From the NCBI RefSeq assembly GCF_900105595.1, contig NZ_LT629784.1:1364001-1428000 (forward strand): DNA of 64,000 nucleotides, given 5' to 3'. How positions within the stretch are numbered: position 1 is the first letter of the stretch; the number at the start of each line of letters is the position of its first letter. Under the pieces are notes generated by a model, which did no database searches, was not told where the DNA came from, and saw only the letters and a program-made list of their open reading frames with translations. Shown here piece after piece: positions 53,908 through 63,182 of this stretch. Made by a program: the position numbers and the translations under genes. The DNA is from Stappia sp. ES.058 (GTDB lineage Bacteria > Pseudomonadota > Alphaproteobacteria > Rhizobiales > Stappiaceae).

Positions 53908-54527
53908 CGCAGTGCTTCCGCCTGTTCCGCCGCACGCAGATCTTCCGGGGTGTTGATGTTGAAGAACGGATCGCTGCCATTTGCGCCTGCGTCGAACTTC
54001 GCCGTCGCATTCGGGTGCCGGTCGACGAAAGCGAGAACCTTGCGGGTCGTGCCTTCCGTCAGGAACGCCACGAGATCCTCCGCGCAAGATAGCGGCCAGT
54101 AGCCGAAGACGGGATGCATGTGTCCGCCTGCACGCGCCAGCACGATCGTGTCCGGGTTGTCTCCGCACGCCTCCAGCAATTTGGCGACGAGATCGCGTGG
54201 AAAGAACGGCGTGTCTCCCGCCACCGTGACGATACCCTCGGCCTGCGGTGCGTTTGCCCGCGCCCAGGTCAGTCCCGCCAGAACGCCGGCAAGCGGGCCG
54301 GCAAATCCCTCGACCGGATCCGGGGCGACGGGAAGGCCGAAGTCCTGAAAGCGGGCCGGATCGCCGTTGGCGTTCAGCAGCATCGTCTCCACCTGAGGCG
54401 CAAGTCGGGCGATGACATGCGACAGCATCGGCAATCCGTCGAGGGTCAACAGCGGCTTGTCGCCGCCCCCCATCCGGCGCGCGAGCCCTCCGGCGAGAAT
54501 GCACCCAACGAGAGCGTGCGAGGTCAT
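53904..54527 (-). CDS. mobA: Molybdenum cofactor guanylyltransferase MobA
   Basis: 207 residues. The nucleotide-binding LAGGLARRMGGGDKPLL opens the protein, with VAGDTPFFP and FFNINTPEDL following. It attaches GMP to molybdopterin to give MGD, required by DMSO-reductase family enzymes such as the NarG and FdhA in this window. It overlaps fdhD and mobB by four bases each. Confidence 0.94.
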   Translation of the reverse strand: MTSHALVGCILAGGLARRMGGGDKPLLTLDGLPMLSHVIARLAPQVETMLLNANGDPARFQDFGLPVAPDPVEGFAGPLAGVLAGLTWARANAPQAEGIVTVAGDTPFFPRDLVAKLLEACGDNPDTIVLARAGGHMHPVFGYWPLSCAEDLVAFLTEGTTRKVLAFVDRHPNATAKFDAGANGSDPFFNINTPEDLRAAEQAEALR

Positions 54528-55438
54528 TCGTCGCTCTCCAAGGCTTCAGAGCCTTTGCGCCGATGTTTCGGTTCCTCCCGCTCCGCGTCCTTCGCATCCA
54601 TGTCATAGACAACGCGCCCGGCGCCTGAGAGAACCACGAAACGTTGTCCCCGCGCGCGTCCGATCAGCGTCAGCCCGACCTTGCGCGCAAGTTCGACGCC
54701 CCAGGCCGTGAAACCGGAACGTGACACGAGAATGGGGATCCCCATCATCGCTGTCTTGATCACCATTTCGGAGGTGAGGCGGCCGGTCGTATAGAAGATC
54801 TTGTCGGCGGACGGCACGTTGTTCAGCCACATCCAGCCGGCGATCTTGTCGACTGCATTGTGCCGGCCGACGTCTTCCATGTAGGCGACAGCCCGGTCTT
54901 CCTGGCACAGCACGCAGCCGTGAATCGCGCCGGCGGTCAGATAGAGCGACGGCTGGGTGTTGATCTTCTTTGTCAGCGCGTAGAGCCAGGAGGTATGGAT
55001 CCGAGCCTCCGGATCGAGCTCGATCTCGTCGAACCGGTCCATCACGTCGCCGAAGACGGTGCCCTGCGCGCAGCCGGAGGTGCGCACCTTCTTTTTCATC
55101 TTCTCTTCGTAGTCGGTCGCCCGTGCGGTGCGTACGATCACGACCTCGAGATCCTCGTCGTGGTCGATCCCGGTGATGATGTCGTCGGAGTGCAACATGT
55201 TCTGATTGAGCAGGTAGCCGACCGCCATAAGGTCCGGCCGATCGCCGATCGTCATCATGGTGACGATCTCCTGCGCATTCAGGAACAGGGTGAGTGCGCG
55301 TTCGTTCACGACCCTCAGGTCGACACGCTTGCCCTCCTGGTCAATGCCGAAGACCGCTTGCGACAGGCTGTCATCGTCTGGATCCGGGCGAATATGAAAG
55401 TCGGGCAAGCGAGGCGCGGGGGCATTTGGTGTGGTCAA
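54524..55438 (-). CDS. fdhD: Formate dehydrogenase accessory sulfurtransferase FdhD
   Basis: 304 residues, somewhat long for the family because of an N-terminal extension. FdhD passes sulfur from IscS to the Mo-bis-MGD of formate dehydrogenase. The conserved loop is GCAQGTVFGD with Cys123; the second Cys of the CxxC seen in E. coli is Gly here. IHGCVLCQEDRAVAYMEDVGRHNAVDKI (across about 178-205) is typical. It is first in the fdhD-mobA-mobB-moeA operon, near the formate dehydrogenase genes it serves. Confidence 0.92.
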   Translation of the reverse strand: MTTPNAPAPRLPDFHIRPDPDDDSLSQAVFGIDQEGKRVDLRVVNERALTLFLNAQEIVTMMTIGDRPDLMAVGYLLNQNMLHSDDIITGIDHDEDLEVVIVRTARATDYEEKMKKKVRTSGCAQGTVFGDVMDRFDEIELDPEARIHTSWLYALTKKINTQPSLYLTAGAIHGCVLCQEDRAVAYMEDVGRHNAVDKIAGWMWLNNVPSADKIFYTTGRLTSEMVIKTAMMGIPILVSRSGFTAWGVELARKVGLTLIGRARGQRFVVLSGAGRVVYDMDAKDAEREEPKHRRKGSEALESDE

Positions 55439-55606
55439 GGCTGTATCCTTCCGGCCATGGCGCGCGGCGCCGCGGGTGCTTCAAACTATGGAAGGAGAGG
55501 GAGCGCTGGCAAGGGGGAGCGTGTGTGCGGGGTGAGACCGATTGCCGACGGGAAGACGGCAACGCGAACCCCTGGGCAATCTGCCTGTCGTGCGTGCCAA
55601 AGGATG

Positions 55607-56065
55607 TCAGGCGCGCATGACGTCGCGGGCTTCAAAGCCGCGTGCGACCCGTGTTGCGCTGAATACCATCACGGAGACGAGGTCATCGTAGCCGACGAGA
55701 TCCGGAGCGTTGGCAATCGGAAGAAAGAGGCTCGCGAGAACGCCATCGTAGGTGTCCATCGTGTCGGTGAAGAACAGCCACTGCTGAGGCATCAGTCGTT
55801 CCGAATCGATGCGTTCGTCGATCATCACCAGGTTCTTGTGGCGCGAATCGTCCTTGATCCGGGCGTAGGTTTCGCGAACGTCGACATCCGGCCCTTCGAG
55901 AATCTGGAAGAACGTCGATCCGGCGAGCAGCAAGGCTCCGGTGATGCCCTTGCGCGAATTCTGGGCGCGCGCATAGGCGAGGAGCCGGTTGATTTCCTCC
56001 TCCAGAGGAAGTGTCATCTTTGAAAAATCCAGCGTGCTGCGATAGCAAAGCCGCGTTACGGTCAT
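55607..56065 (-). CDS. BLUF-domain blue-light sensor, copy 1
   Basis: 152 residues, almost wholly a BLUF domain. Flavin-contact residues are Tyr8 (LCYRS), Asn36 (QNSRKGITGALLL) and Gln54 (FFQILEGP), giving the Tyr-Gln switch pair. The Asn-to-Gln spacing is the standard 18 residues, but four residues are inserted between Tyr and Asn compared with PixD/AppA. No output domain is fused, so it probably acts by protein contact. A paralogue of identical length lies just upstream on the same strand. Confidence 0.9.
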   Translation of the reverse strand: MTVTRLCYRSTLDFSKMTLPLEEEINRLLAYARAQNSRKGITGALLLAGSTFFQILEGPDVDVRETYARIKDDSRHKNLVMIDERIDSERLMPQQWLFFTDTMDTYDGVLASLFLPIANAPDLVGYDDLVSVMVFSATRVARGFEARDVMRA

Positions 56066-56205
56066 GTGAGCCTGTCCCGGTCGTCTAGGTTGTGGGAAGA
56101 CCCTACATGTCAGGTGTTCGGTTTCCGTAATCTCCGTCGCGGATTATTGCATGATTGCATTAACTTGCCGGCAAGCACCCTTGCAAAAGGGCGCGAGGTC
56201 CGATG

Positions 56206-56664
56206 TCATACAAGCATTGCCGCATGGGTGTAGCGGGCGGGTTCCAGATGCGCTGCAACCGAACGCAGTTCCCGTCGCAGTTCCTGGCAGGACACGGTCG
56301 ACGCTTTGTGACCGAGGTCGCCGAGAAGTCCGTCGGGCCGATCCGCGTCCTGACGATAGTCCGCGAAATACAGCCAGCACTGGCCGAAGAGGCGGGTCTC
56401 GATTTCACCCTTGCACAAGGTCTCGATCGGTCCGCGCAGACGTGCGTCTCGGGAGGCGCAGTCAAGACTGTCTGCCAGTCCGCTCGCGGTTCCCTCGAGC
56501 CATTGCACGAGACGGTCGGGGTACAGAAGGATCGCGCCGGTTACACCGTTGAGGCGGTTCAGGCGGCGGGCACGGGCCAGGCCGCGCTCGATTTCCGTAT
56601 CGACGGGATTTCGGATCGTGGTCCAATCTATCTCGCACGTGTAGCAAAGCGCTTCGAGCGTCAT
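56206..56664 (-). CDS. BLUF-domain blue-light sensor, copy 2
   Basis: 152 residues from the ATG at 56664; a start at 56706 would add 14. The same three flavin positions are present: Tyr8 (LCYTC), Asn36 (RRLNRLNGVTGAILLY) and Gln54 (RLVQWLEGT). The rest of the sequence has diverged well from copy 1, with a tail of Cys and Arg-rich helices. The two stand in tandem, 140 bases apart, and may form one light-responsive pair. What they control is unknown. Confidence 0.85.
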   Translation of the reverse strand: MTLEALCYTCEIDWTTIRNPVDTEIERGLARARRLNRLNGVTGAILLYPDRLVQWLEGTASGLADSLDCASRDARLRGPIETLCKGEIETRLFGQCWLYFADYRQDADRPDGLLGDLGHKASTVSCQELRRELRSVAAHLEPARYTHAAMLV

Positions 56665-56955
56665 CGCCCTGACTCCAATGGTTTCAGCGGGCCCCTTGAT
56701 GTCCACTGTGATCGATGAGCGCTGGCGAATTCGTTAATTCGCCGGTGGAATTGGTCAAATTTGGCGCGAATTTGCCTCACAATTTATGGATCCAATGAAA
56801 CCTTCGGTGAACCCCGCAGCGAAGCCGAGCCGGTTCAGGGGACGGACCCGACTCCGGATTTGGCAATTGACCTTTACACCGATCACCTTACGTTCCGTGG
56901 CATCGGTTTCGGGGACGGGTTTGAGATCATGTTTTGGAAAAAGAAGGGGAATTCA

Positions 56956-58134
56956 ATGCCGACGCGTGAGGACGTCCTTGCCGAACTGGCGAAGGTCAAA
57001 GGGCCGGATCTGGAGGGCGATATCGTGTCGCTTGGCCTCGTGTCGGATGTGTTCATTTCCGAAGGACGGGTGATCTTTTCCATCACCGTTCCGGCAGAGC
57101 GCGCGGAGGAACTCGAGCCGCTGCGCCAGGCGGCCGAAAAGGTGGTCGCAAAGCTTCCGGGCGTGGACAAGGTTCTCGCGGCACTGACCTCGGAGAAGGG
57201 ACAGGGCACCGGCCCGGCGCCTGCGCCGGTGCGCCCCGCGCCCAAGGGTAGTGAGGCGGACAATGTGCCGCCGCCGATGCAGGGACGGACCAAGTCGGGT
57301 GGAGCCGGGGCAACGGAAAAACCCGGAGTTCCCGGCGTGAAGGCGATCATCGCCGTCGCCTCCGGCAAGGGCGGGGTCGGCAAATCGACGACGACCTGCA
57401 ATCTTGCGCTGGCGCTTCAGGCAAACGGTCTGAAGGTCGGGGTGCTCGACGCCGATATTTATGGCCCCTCCATTCCGCGCCTGTTTCGGGTGACGGGACG
57501 TCCCGAACCCGTATCGGGGCGTATTCTCAAGCCGCTTGAGGGCTACGGCATCAAGGTCATGTCCATGGGGTTCCTGGTGGAAGAGGAGACCCCGATGATC
57601 TGGCGCGGCCCGATGGTGATCTCTGCGATTACCCAGATGCTGCGCGAAGTCGCCTGGGGCGAGCTCGACGTCCTCGTCGTCGACATGCCGCCCGGGACAG
57701 GCGATGCGCAACTCACGATGGCACAGAACGTGCCGCTTGCCGGCGCTGTGATCGTGTCGACACCACAGGATCTCGCGCTGATCGATGCGAGAAAGGGACT
57801 GAACATGTTCCGCCGGGTCGACGTTCCCTTGCTCGGGATCGTCGAGAACATGAGCTATTTTCTATGCCCTGACTGCGGCGGCCGGCATGACATATTCGGA
57901 CATGGCGGTGCGCGCGCGGAAGCCGAAAAACTCGGCGTTCCCTTTTTGGGCGAGGTGCCGCTCGACATGGCGATCCGGGAAACTTCCGATGCCGGCACGC
58001 CGGTGACGGTCACTGATCCGGACGGACCTCATGCTCGCGTATACAGGGACATTGCTGCAAAGGTCTGGGCCGAGGTCGAACGGAACAAGCAGGGCGGTGA
58101 ACGTGCCGCACCGAAGATCGTCATCGAGAGCTGA
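56956..58134 (+). CDS. mrp: Mrp/ApbC/NBP35 family Fe-S carrier ATPase
   Basis: 392 residues from the ATG at 56956 (AAGGGG ahead). The DUF59 domain occupies residues 1-80, a Pro/Gly-rich linker runs to about 127, and the ParA-type ATPase starts with ASGKGGVGKSTTT (P-loop 137-144). The CPDC pair (Cys304, Cys307) holds the bridging Fe-S cluster. It loads or carries Fe-S clusters in the cytoplasm. It is followed by a clear intrinsic terminator. Confidence 0.95.
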   Translation: MPTREDVLAELAKVKGPDLEGDIVSLGLVSDVFISEGRVIFSITVPAERAEELEPLRQAAEKVVAKLPGVDKVLAALTSEKGQGTGPAPAPVRPAPKGSEADNVPPPMQGRTKSGGAGATEKPGVPGVKAIIAVASGKGGVGKSTTTCNLALALQANGLKVGVLDADIYGPSIPRLFRVTGRPEPVSGRILKPLEGYGIKVMSMGFLVEEETPMIWRGPMVISAITQMLREVAWGELDVLVVDMPPGTGDAQLTMAQNVPLAGAVIVSTPQDLALIDARKGLNMFRRVDVPLLGIVENMSYFLCPDCGGRHDIFGHGGARAEAEKLGVPFLGEVPLDMAIRETSDAGTPVTVTDPDGPHARVYRDIAAKVWAEVERNKQGGERAAPKIVIES

Positions 58135-58163
58135 CCACCTCTGTCCTGGGCCTTTTGTAGATC

Positions 58164-58193
58164 GGGCGTCGCGGACTGCGCGACGCCCTTTTT
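58164..58193 (+). terminator. Intrinsic terminator after mrp
   Basis: A perfect 10-base stem (GGGCGTCGCG and CGCGACGCCC) with the five-base loop GACTG is followed directly by TTTTT. It begins 30 bases after the mrp stop. Confidence 0.92.
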
Positions 58194-58577
58194 CGTGCGT
58201 CTTCTGGAAAGGGCTTTTCCGGCGAATCGATACGTTCGGCATGGAGAGAAAAAACCTCCGAGTTAGACCAAAGTCTATGTCATTTGCGCTTTATAAGCTT
58301 CCGGGAAAATTCAACTTTTTCGCCTTGGGCAAGATAACTCTCCGGTTTCTTGATCCTGACGGGACCGAAGGGTGGGCGGATAGCTTCAATTATGCTGCGC
58401 TGCAGCGTCGTGAGGGACGTCTAAATATGTGTTTTGTGATCTTTTGTGATTTTTGAAGCCAATGAGTTTTTAAAACAACATAAAATGACATCAATTACCG
58501 TGCGCGATGCAAAACTGAATTCGTTTGCAACGGTTTACTCCTCCCCGCTATCTTCCACAACGAGGGAGAGTGCCTGA
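58194..58577 (+). other. Non-coding leader/promoter region ahead of the formate dehydrogenase operon
   Basis: This 384-base stretch is more AT-rich than its surroundings and holds no convincing gene. It contains a direct repeat TTTTGTGAT (58432-58440 and 58442-58450) and a candidate promoter TTGCAA-N18-TATCTT (58525-58530, 58549-58554) about 25 bases before the chaperone start. The section near 58340-58380 (CTCCGGTTTCTTGATCC, then GGGACCGAAGG) could fold into stems. No Fnr box is present. Confidence 0.5.
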
Positions 58578-59267
58578 ATGATGGCAGAAAAGTTTTCGAT
58601 CGCTGGCGGGGAAATCCCTGCCGCGGGCCGGGACCGGCAGGATGTGGCGCATGCTGACGGGTCTGGAGCGGGGGTGTGTCCCGAGGACCGCGACAGGGTT
58701 GCGCTCTATGGGCTGCTGGCGAGTGGGCTCCAGGGTCCGGTTGGCCAGGACTGGCTCGATGTAGTGTCCGGCCTCAGCGGCGGCGGCGGCGATCTTGCCG
58801 AAGCTATTTCCGGGCTTGCCGTCGCAGCGGCGCAAGCGGAGCCGGAACCGCTTGCGCGTGACTATCACGACCTTTTCATTGGGGTCGGTCGCGGGGAACT
58901 GGTCCCGTACGGCTCCTATTATCTCACCGGCTTTTTGAACGAAAAGCCGTTGGCTTTATTGCGGCAGGATATGCGCCGTCTTGGCATCGAGCGCGATCCG
59001 GGCGTGAAGGAGCCCGAGGACCATATCGCCGCTCTTTGCCAGATGATGGCGGGGCTGATCGAAGGCGACTTCGGCGACGGGTCGCCGGCAGCGTCGTCGC
59101 GCTTCTTCAGGGCGCACCCGGCAAGTTGGACACCATATTTCTTCAAGGATCTCGAGGCGACCGACAGGGGCGCGGTTTATCCGGCGCTTGGTCGGTTGGG
59201 CCGGGTGTTCATTGAGTTGGAAGAACATGCGGATGCGCTTTTCGAGGAACAGCGCGGCGCAGGATGA
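58578..59267 (+). CDS. TorD/DmsD-family chaperone of formate dehydrogenase
   Basis: 229 residues (two ATGs in a row at the start). A long unstructured N terminus precedes the TorD fold with RDYHDLFIGVGRGELVPYGSYYL and EPEDHIAALCQMMAGLIEGD. Such proteins guard the Tat signal and help insert the Mo cofactor. It stands first in the formate dehydrogenase operon, 78 bases before the small Tat protein gene. Confidence 0.87.
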   Translation: MMAEKFSIAGGEIPAAGRDRQDVAHADGSGAGVCPEDRDRVALYGLLASGLQGPVGQDWLDVVSGLSGGGGDLAEAISGLAVAAAQAEPEPLARDYHDLFIGVGRGELVPYGSYYLTGFLNEKPLALLRQDMRRLGIERDPGVKEPEDHIAALCQMMAGLIEGDFGDGSPAASSRFFRAHPASWTPYFFKDLEATDRGAVYPALGRLGRVFIELEEHADALFEEQRGAG

Positions 59268-59345
59268 TTGGTGCCGGTGCAGGCGAGCCTGCGTGGCTGA
59301 CATGTGGTGCGGACCAGGGTCCGGCTTTTAACCGAGGAGGTTGAC

Positions 59346-59537
59346 ATGAAACGGAAAGATACAGCGGTGGAAGCGGATCGGCGCAGCTTTTTGAAGCTTG
59401 CAGGTCTTGGTGCGGTTGCCGGCTCTGCAACGCTTGTCGCCGGTGAGGCATCGGCAGAACAGGCGCTTCCCGAAACGGCAGCGGGCTACCGTGAAACGGA
59501 TCACGTGAAGACGTTTTACAAGTCGGCGCGCTTCTAG
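59346..59537 (+). CDS. Small Tat-signal protein of formate dehydrogenase region
   Basis: 63 residues from the ATG at 59346. It is nearly all signal: RRSFLKLAGLGAVAGSATLVAG is a twin-arginine motif plus hydrophobic core, then a short tail ETDHVKTFYKSARF. It matches the small protein family (TIGR02811) that regularly precedes Tat-exported formate dehydrogenase alpha subunits. Its role is unknown; the constant Tyr-Lys-x-x-Arg-Phe ending may be functional. Ribosome site GAGGAGG stands just before it. Confidence 0.87.
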   Translation: MKRKDTAVEADRRSFLKLAGLGAVAGSATLVAGEASAEQALPETAAGYRETDHVKTFYKSARF

Positions 59538-59672
59538 AACGGATATGGACACGCCGCGTCTAGCCTGAATGGGAAAGGCGAGGCGGTTTTCGCAGGCTTC
59601 GGATCGGCACAGATGCGAGGCCCCACGCGCAGGCGCAAAGTGAATGCCTCGCGCGATTGAGGGAGAAACGAG

Positions 59673-62570
59673 ATGCTGAGGAAAAAGACGAGCGCAGTCG
59701 CCCGTCGCACCCGGTTGACCTCCGCCGTGGAGGCCATGGGGGCCAGCGCGATGGATCGCCGGACGTTCTTGCGTCGGTCCGGTCTTGCCGCTGGCGGCCT
59801 GGCTGCGGCCGGAGCTCTGACCGGTGGCATGGTTCGCAAGGCCGAGGCCGCGGGGCCGACAATGGCGGCGGCCGAGATCAAGAAGACCGTGTGCACCCAC
59901 TGCTCGGTCGGCTGTACCGTTCTTGCCGAGGTTCAAGACGGCGTATGGACGGGGCAGGAGCCCGGTTTCGATAGCCCGTTCAATCTTGGGGCCCATTGCG
60001 CCAAGGGCGCGTCGGTGCGTGAGCATGCCCATGGCGAGCGCCGGCTGAAGTATCCGACCAAGCTTGTCGGCGGCAAGTGGGAACGCATTTCCTGGGATCA
60101 AGCGATCGAGGAAGTCGGCGACCAGATGCTGAAGATCCGCGAGGAAAGCGGTCCCGACAGTGTGTATTGGCTGGGGTCGGCCAAGCACAGCAATGAGCAG
60201 GCGTATCTGGTGCGCAAGTTCGCGGCCTTCTGGGGCACGAACAACGTCGATCACCAGGCGCGCATCTGTCACTCCACCACGGTCGCAGGTGTTGCAAACA
60301 CCTGGGGTTACGGTGCGATGACGAACTCCTACAACGACATCCACAACAGCCGCGCGATCTTCATCATCGGCGGGAACCCGGCCGAGGCGCATCCCGTTTC
60401 GCTGCTGCATGTCCTCAAGGCCAAGGAAGAAAACAACGCGCCGCTGATCGTTTGCGATCCGCGCTTCACGCGCACCGCGGCACATGCCTCTGAATATGTG
60501 CGCTTCCGTCCGGGCGCTGACGTCGCGCTCGTCTGGGGCATTCTGTGGCACATTTTCGAAAACGGCTGGGAAGATCGCGAATACATCCGTCAGCGTGTCT
60601 GGGGCATGGACGAGATCAAGGCCGAAGTCGCCAAGTGGACGCCGGAAGAAACCGAGCGCGTCACAGGTGTTCCCGGGTCGCAGTTGAAGCGCGTCGCCCG
60701 CACGCTTGCCAACAACCGTCCGGGGACCGTGATCTGGTGCATGGGCGGCACCCAGCACACCAACGGCAACAACAACACCCGCGCCTATTGCGTGTTGCAG
60801 CTTGCGCTCGGCAACATGGGCAAGGAGGGTGGTGGAACCAACATCTTCCGCGGGCATGACAACGTGCAGGGGGCGACGGACCTGGGCGTCCTTGCGGACA
60901 CGCTGCCCGGTTACTACGGCCTTTCGGAAGGCTCTTGGAAGCATTGGGCCCGTGTTTGGGACGTTCCGTTCGAGGACATCGCCGCAGGGTTCGTGTCCAT
61001 GAAGGGCGCCGACGGCAAGGACGTCGCCATGATGAACCAGAAGGGCATTCCGGTGTCCCGCTGGATCGACGGCGTTCTTGAGGACAAGGCAAACCTGGAG
61101 CAGCCCGACAACACCCGCGCGATGGTGTTCTGGGGGCACGCGCCGAACTCGCAGACCCGTCTGCCCGACATGAAGCGGGCAATGGAGAAGCTGGACCTTC
61201 TGGTCATCATCGACCCGTTCCCGACCATGTCGGCGGTGATGCACGACCGCAAAGACGGCGTCTATCTGCTGCCGGCGACCACGCAGTTTGAGACCTATGG
61301 GTCTGTCACCGCGTCCAATCGCTCGCTGCAGTGGCGCGAGAAGGTCGTCGAGCCTCTCTTCGAGAGCAAGCCCGACCACGTGATCGCCTATCTGCTGGCC
61401 AAGAAATTCGGCTTTGCGGACACGATGTTCAAGAACATCGAGGTCAATGGTGACGAGCCGCTGATCGAGGATGTGACCCGCGAGTTCAACCGCGGCATGT
61501 GGACCATCGGCTACACCGGCCAGTCGCCGGAGCGCCTCAAGCTTCACATGGAAAACCAGCACACCTTCGACCGCACGACGCTGCGCGCGATGGGTGGTCC
61601 GGCCGATGGCGAGTTCTACGGTCTGCCATGGCCGTGCTGGGGAACGGCGGAGATGGGGCATCCCGGATCTGCGGTTCTTTACAACACGTCATTGCCGGTG
61701 GCGGAAGGCGGAATGGGGTTCCGTGCAAGGTTCGGCGTGGAGAAGGACGGGGACAATCTCCTCGCTGAATCCTCCTGGCCGGCCGGCTCGGAAATCGAGG
61801 ACGGCTATCCCGAGTTCACCATGGCCATGTTGCAGAAACTTGGCTGGGACGGGGATCTCACCGACGAAGAGCGCTCCGCGATTGACGGGGTTGCCGGAGA
61901 AAAGACGAACTGGAAGACCGACCTTTCCGGCGGCATCCAGCGCGTCGCGATCAAGCATGGCTGCGCCCCTTACGGCAATGCCAAGGCCCGCGCCGTGGTG
62001 TGGACCTTCCCGGATCCGGTGCCGGTGCACCGCGAACCGCTCTACACCAATCGCCGCGACCTGCTCGACAAATATGCGACTTATGAGGACAAGACCTTCT
62101 GGCGTGTCCCGACCCGCTACAAGTCGATCCAGGACAACGACTTCTCCAAGGATTTCCCGATCATTCTGACGTCGGGGCGCCTGGTGGAGTACGAGGGCGG
62201 TGGCGACGAGACACGGTCGAATCCCTGGCTGGCCGAGTTGCAGCAGGACATGTTCGTCGAGGTCAACATTCGCGATGCCAACAATCTCGGCGTTCGCGAT
62301 GGCGAGATGGTCTGGGTGCATGGTCCGGAAGGCGGCAAGGTGAAGGTCATGGCACTGGTGACCGAGCGCGTCGGCACCGGTGTTGCCTTCATGCCCTTCC
62401 ACTTCGGCGGGCATTGGCAGGGCGAAGACCAAAGGCACAAATACCCGAAGGGCGCCGATCCGTATGTCCTTGGCGAGGCCTCCAACACGGCCCAGACCTA
62501 CGGCTACGACTCCGTCACCCAAATGCAAGAAACAAAGGCCACGCTGTGCCGCATCGAGCGCGTGGCGTAA
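59673..62570 (+). CDS. fdhA: Formate dehydrogenase alpha subunit (Mo-bis-MGD, Tat-exported)
   Basis: 965 residues. A Tat signal begins at RRTFLRRSG (residues 29-37), after a long basic N region. Fe-S ligands are Cys74, 77, 81 and 109. In HQARICHST, Cys199 replaces the selenocysteine of E. coli FdnG as Mo ligand, with catalytic His200 next to it. It oxidises formate to CO2 in the periplasm and passes electrons to FdhB and quinone. It follows its chaperone and small Tat gene. Assignment to the membrane-linked FdnG/FdoG type rests on the partner genes. Confidence 0.95.
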   Translation: MLRKKTSAVARRTRLTSAVEAMGASAMDRRTFLRRSGLAAGGLAAAGALTGGMVRKAEAAGPTMAAAEIKKTVCTHCSVGCTVLAEVQDGVWTGQEPGFDSPFNLGAHCAKGASVREHAHGERRLKYPTKLVGGKWERISWDQAIEEVGDQMLKIREESGPDSVYWLGSAKHSNEQAYLVRKFAAFWGTNNVDHQARICHSTTVAGVANTWGYGAMTNSYNDIHNSRAIFIIGGNPAEAHPVSLLHVLKAKEENNAPLIVCDPRFTRTAAHASEYVRFRPGADVALVWGILWHIFENGWEDREYIRQRVWGMDEIKAEVAKWTPEETERVTGVPGSQLKRVARTLANNRPGTVIWCMGGTQHTNGNNNTRAYCVLQLALGNMGKEGGGTNIFRGHDNVQGATDLGVLADTLPGYYGLSEGSWKHWARVWDVPFEDIAAGFVSMKGADGKDVAMMNQKGIPVSRWIDGVLEDKANLEQPDNTRAMVFWGHAPNSQTRLPDMKRAMEKLDLLVIIDPFPTMSAVMHDRKDGVYLLPATTQFETYGSVTASNRSLQWREKVVEPLFESKPDHVIAYLLAKKFGFADTMFKNIEVNGDEPLIEDVTREFNRGMWTIGYTGQSPERLKLHMENQHTFDRTTLRAMGGPADGEFYGLPWPCWGTAEMGHPGSAVLYNTSLPVAEGGMGFRARFGVEKDGDNLLAESSWPAGSEIEDGYPEFTMAMLQKLGWDGDLTDEERSAIDGVAGEKTNWKTDLSGGIQRVAIKHGCAPYGNAKARAVVWTFPDPVPVHREPLYTNRRDLLDKYATYEDKTFWRVPTRYKSIQDNDFSKDFPIILTSGRLVEYEGGGDETRSNPWLAELQQDMFVEVNIRDANNLGVRDGEMVWVHGPEGGKVKVMALVTERVGTGVAFMPFHFGGHWQGEDQRHKYPKGADPYVLGEASNTAQTYGYDSVTQMQETKATLCRIERVA

Positions 62571-62582
62571 GGGGGAAAGATC

Positions 62583-63182
62583 ATGGCACGGATGAAATTC
62601 CTCTGTGACGCCGAGCGTTGCATCGAATGCAATGCTTGCGTGACAGCTTGCAAAAACGAGCATGAGGTGCCGTGGGGCATCAATCGTCGCCGTGTGGTGA
62701 CGATCCAGGACGGCAAGCCGGGCGAACGCTCGATCTCGGTCGCCTGCATGCACTGTTCGGACGCACCTTGTTCGGCGGTTTGCCCGGTCGACTGCTTCTA
62801 TCAGACGGATGAGGGCGTGGTCCTGCACTCAAAGGACCTGTGCATCGGTTGCGGGTATTGCTTCTATGCATGTCCGTTCGGCGCGCCGCAGTATCCGCAG
62901 GCCGGAAACTTCGGCTCGCGCGGCAAGATGGACAAATGCACCTTCTGCGCGGGTGGACCGGAAGCTGACAATTCGTCGGCCGAATATGCCAAATACGGGC
63001 GCAATCGTCTGGCCGAAGGCAAGCTGCCCTTGTGTGCGGAAATGTGCTCGACCAAGGCTCTGCTCGCCGGTGACGGCGATGTGGTCTCGTCCATCTACCG
63101 CGAGCGTGTCGTCGCTCGAGGCTTCGGCAGTGGTGCCTGGGGCTGGGGCACGGCCTACCAGCAAAAGTCCGGCAGCTTTTAG
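62583..63182 (+). CDS. fdhB: Formate dehydrogenase beta subunit (four Fe-S clusters)
   Basis: 199 residues, shorter than E. coli FdnH because it lacks the C-terminal membrane anchor. Cysteine groups CIECNACVTACK, CMHCSDAPCSAVCP, CIGCGYCFYACP and CTFC with CAEMC hold four clusters. It transfers electrons from FdhA to the membrane subunit. It starts 12 bases after fdhA and is followed by a terminator hairpin. Confidence 0.93.
   Translation: MARMKFLCDAERCIECNACVTACKNEHEVPWGINRRRVVTIQDGKPGERSISVACMHCSDAPCSAVCPVDCFYQTDEGVVLHSKDLCIGCGYCFYACPFGAPQYPQAGNFGSRGKMDKCTFCAGGPEADNSSAEYAKYGRNRLAEGKLPLCAEMCSTKALLAGDGDVVSSIYRERVVARGFGSGAWGWGTAYQQKSGSF

Noticed and set aside
58031..58456. Possible 141-codon ORF, or a 71-codon ORF from an ATG at 58241, overlapping the mrp end and terminator
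   Set aside because: It runs through the intrinsic terminator, has no ribosome site and no family-like composition.
59328..61661. Minus-strand frame of 777 codons antisense to fdhA
   Set aside because: Same reason: a shadow of a well-supported gene with no family resemblance.
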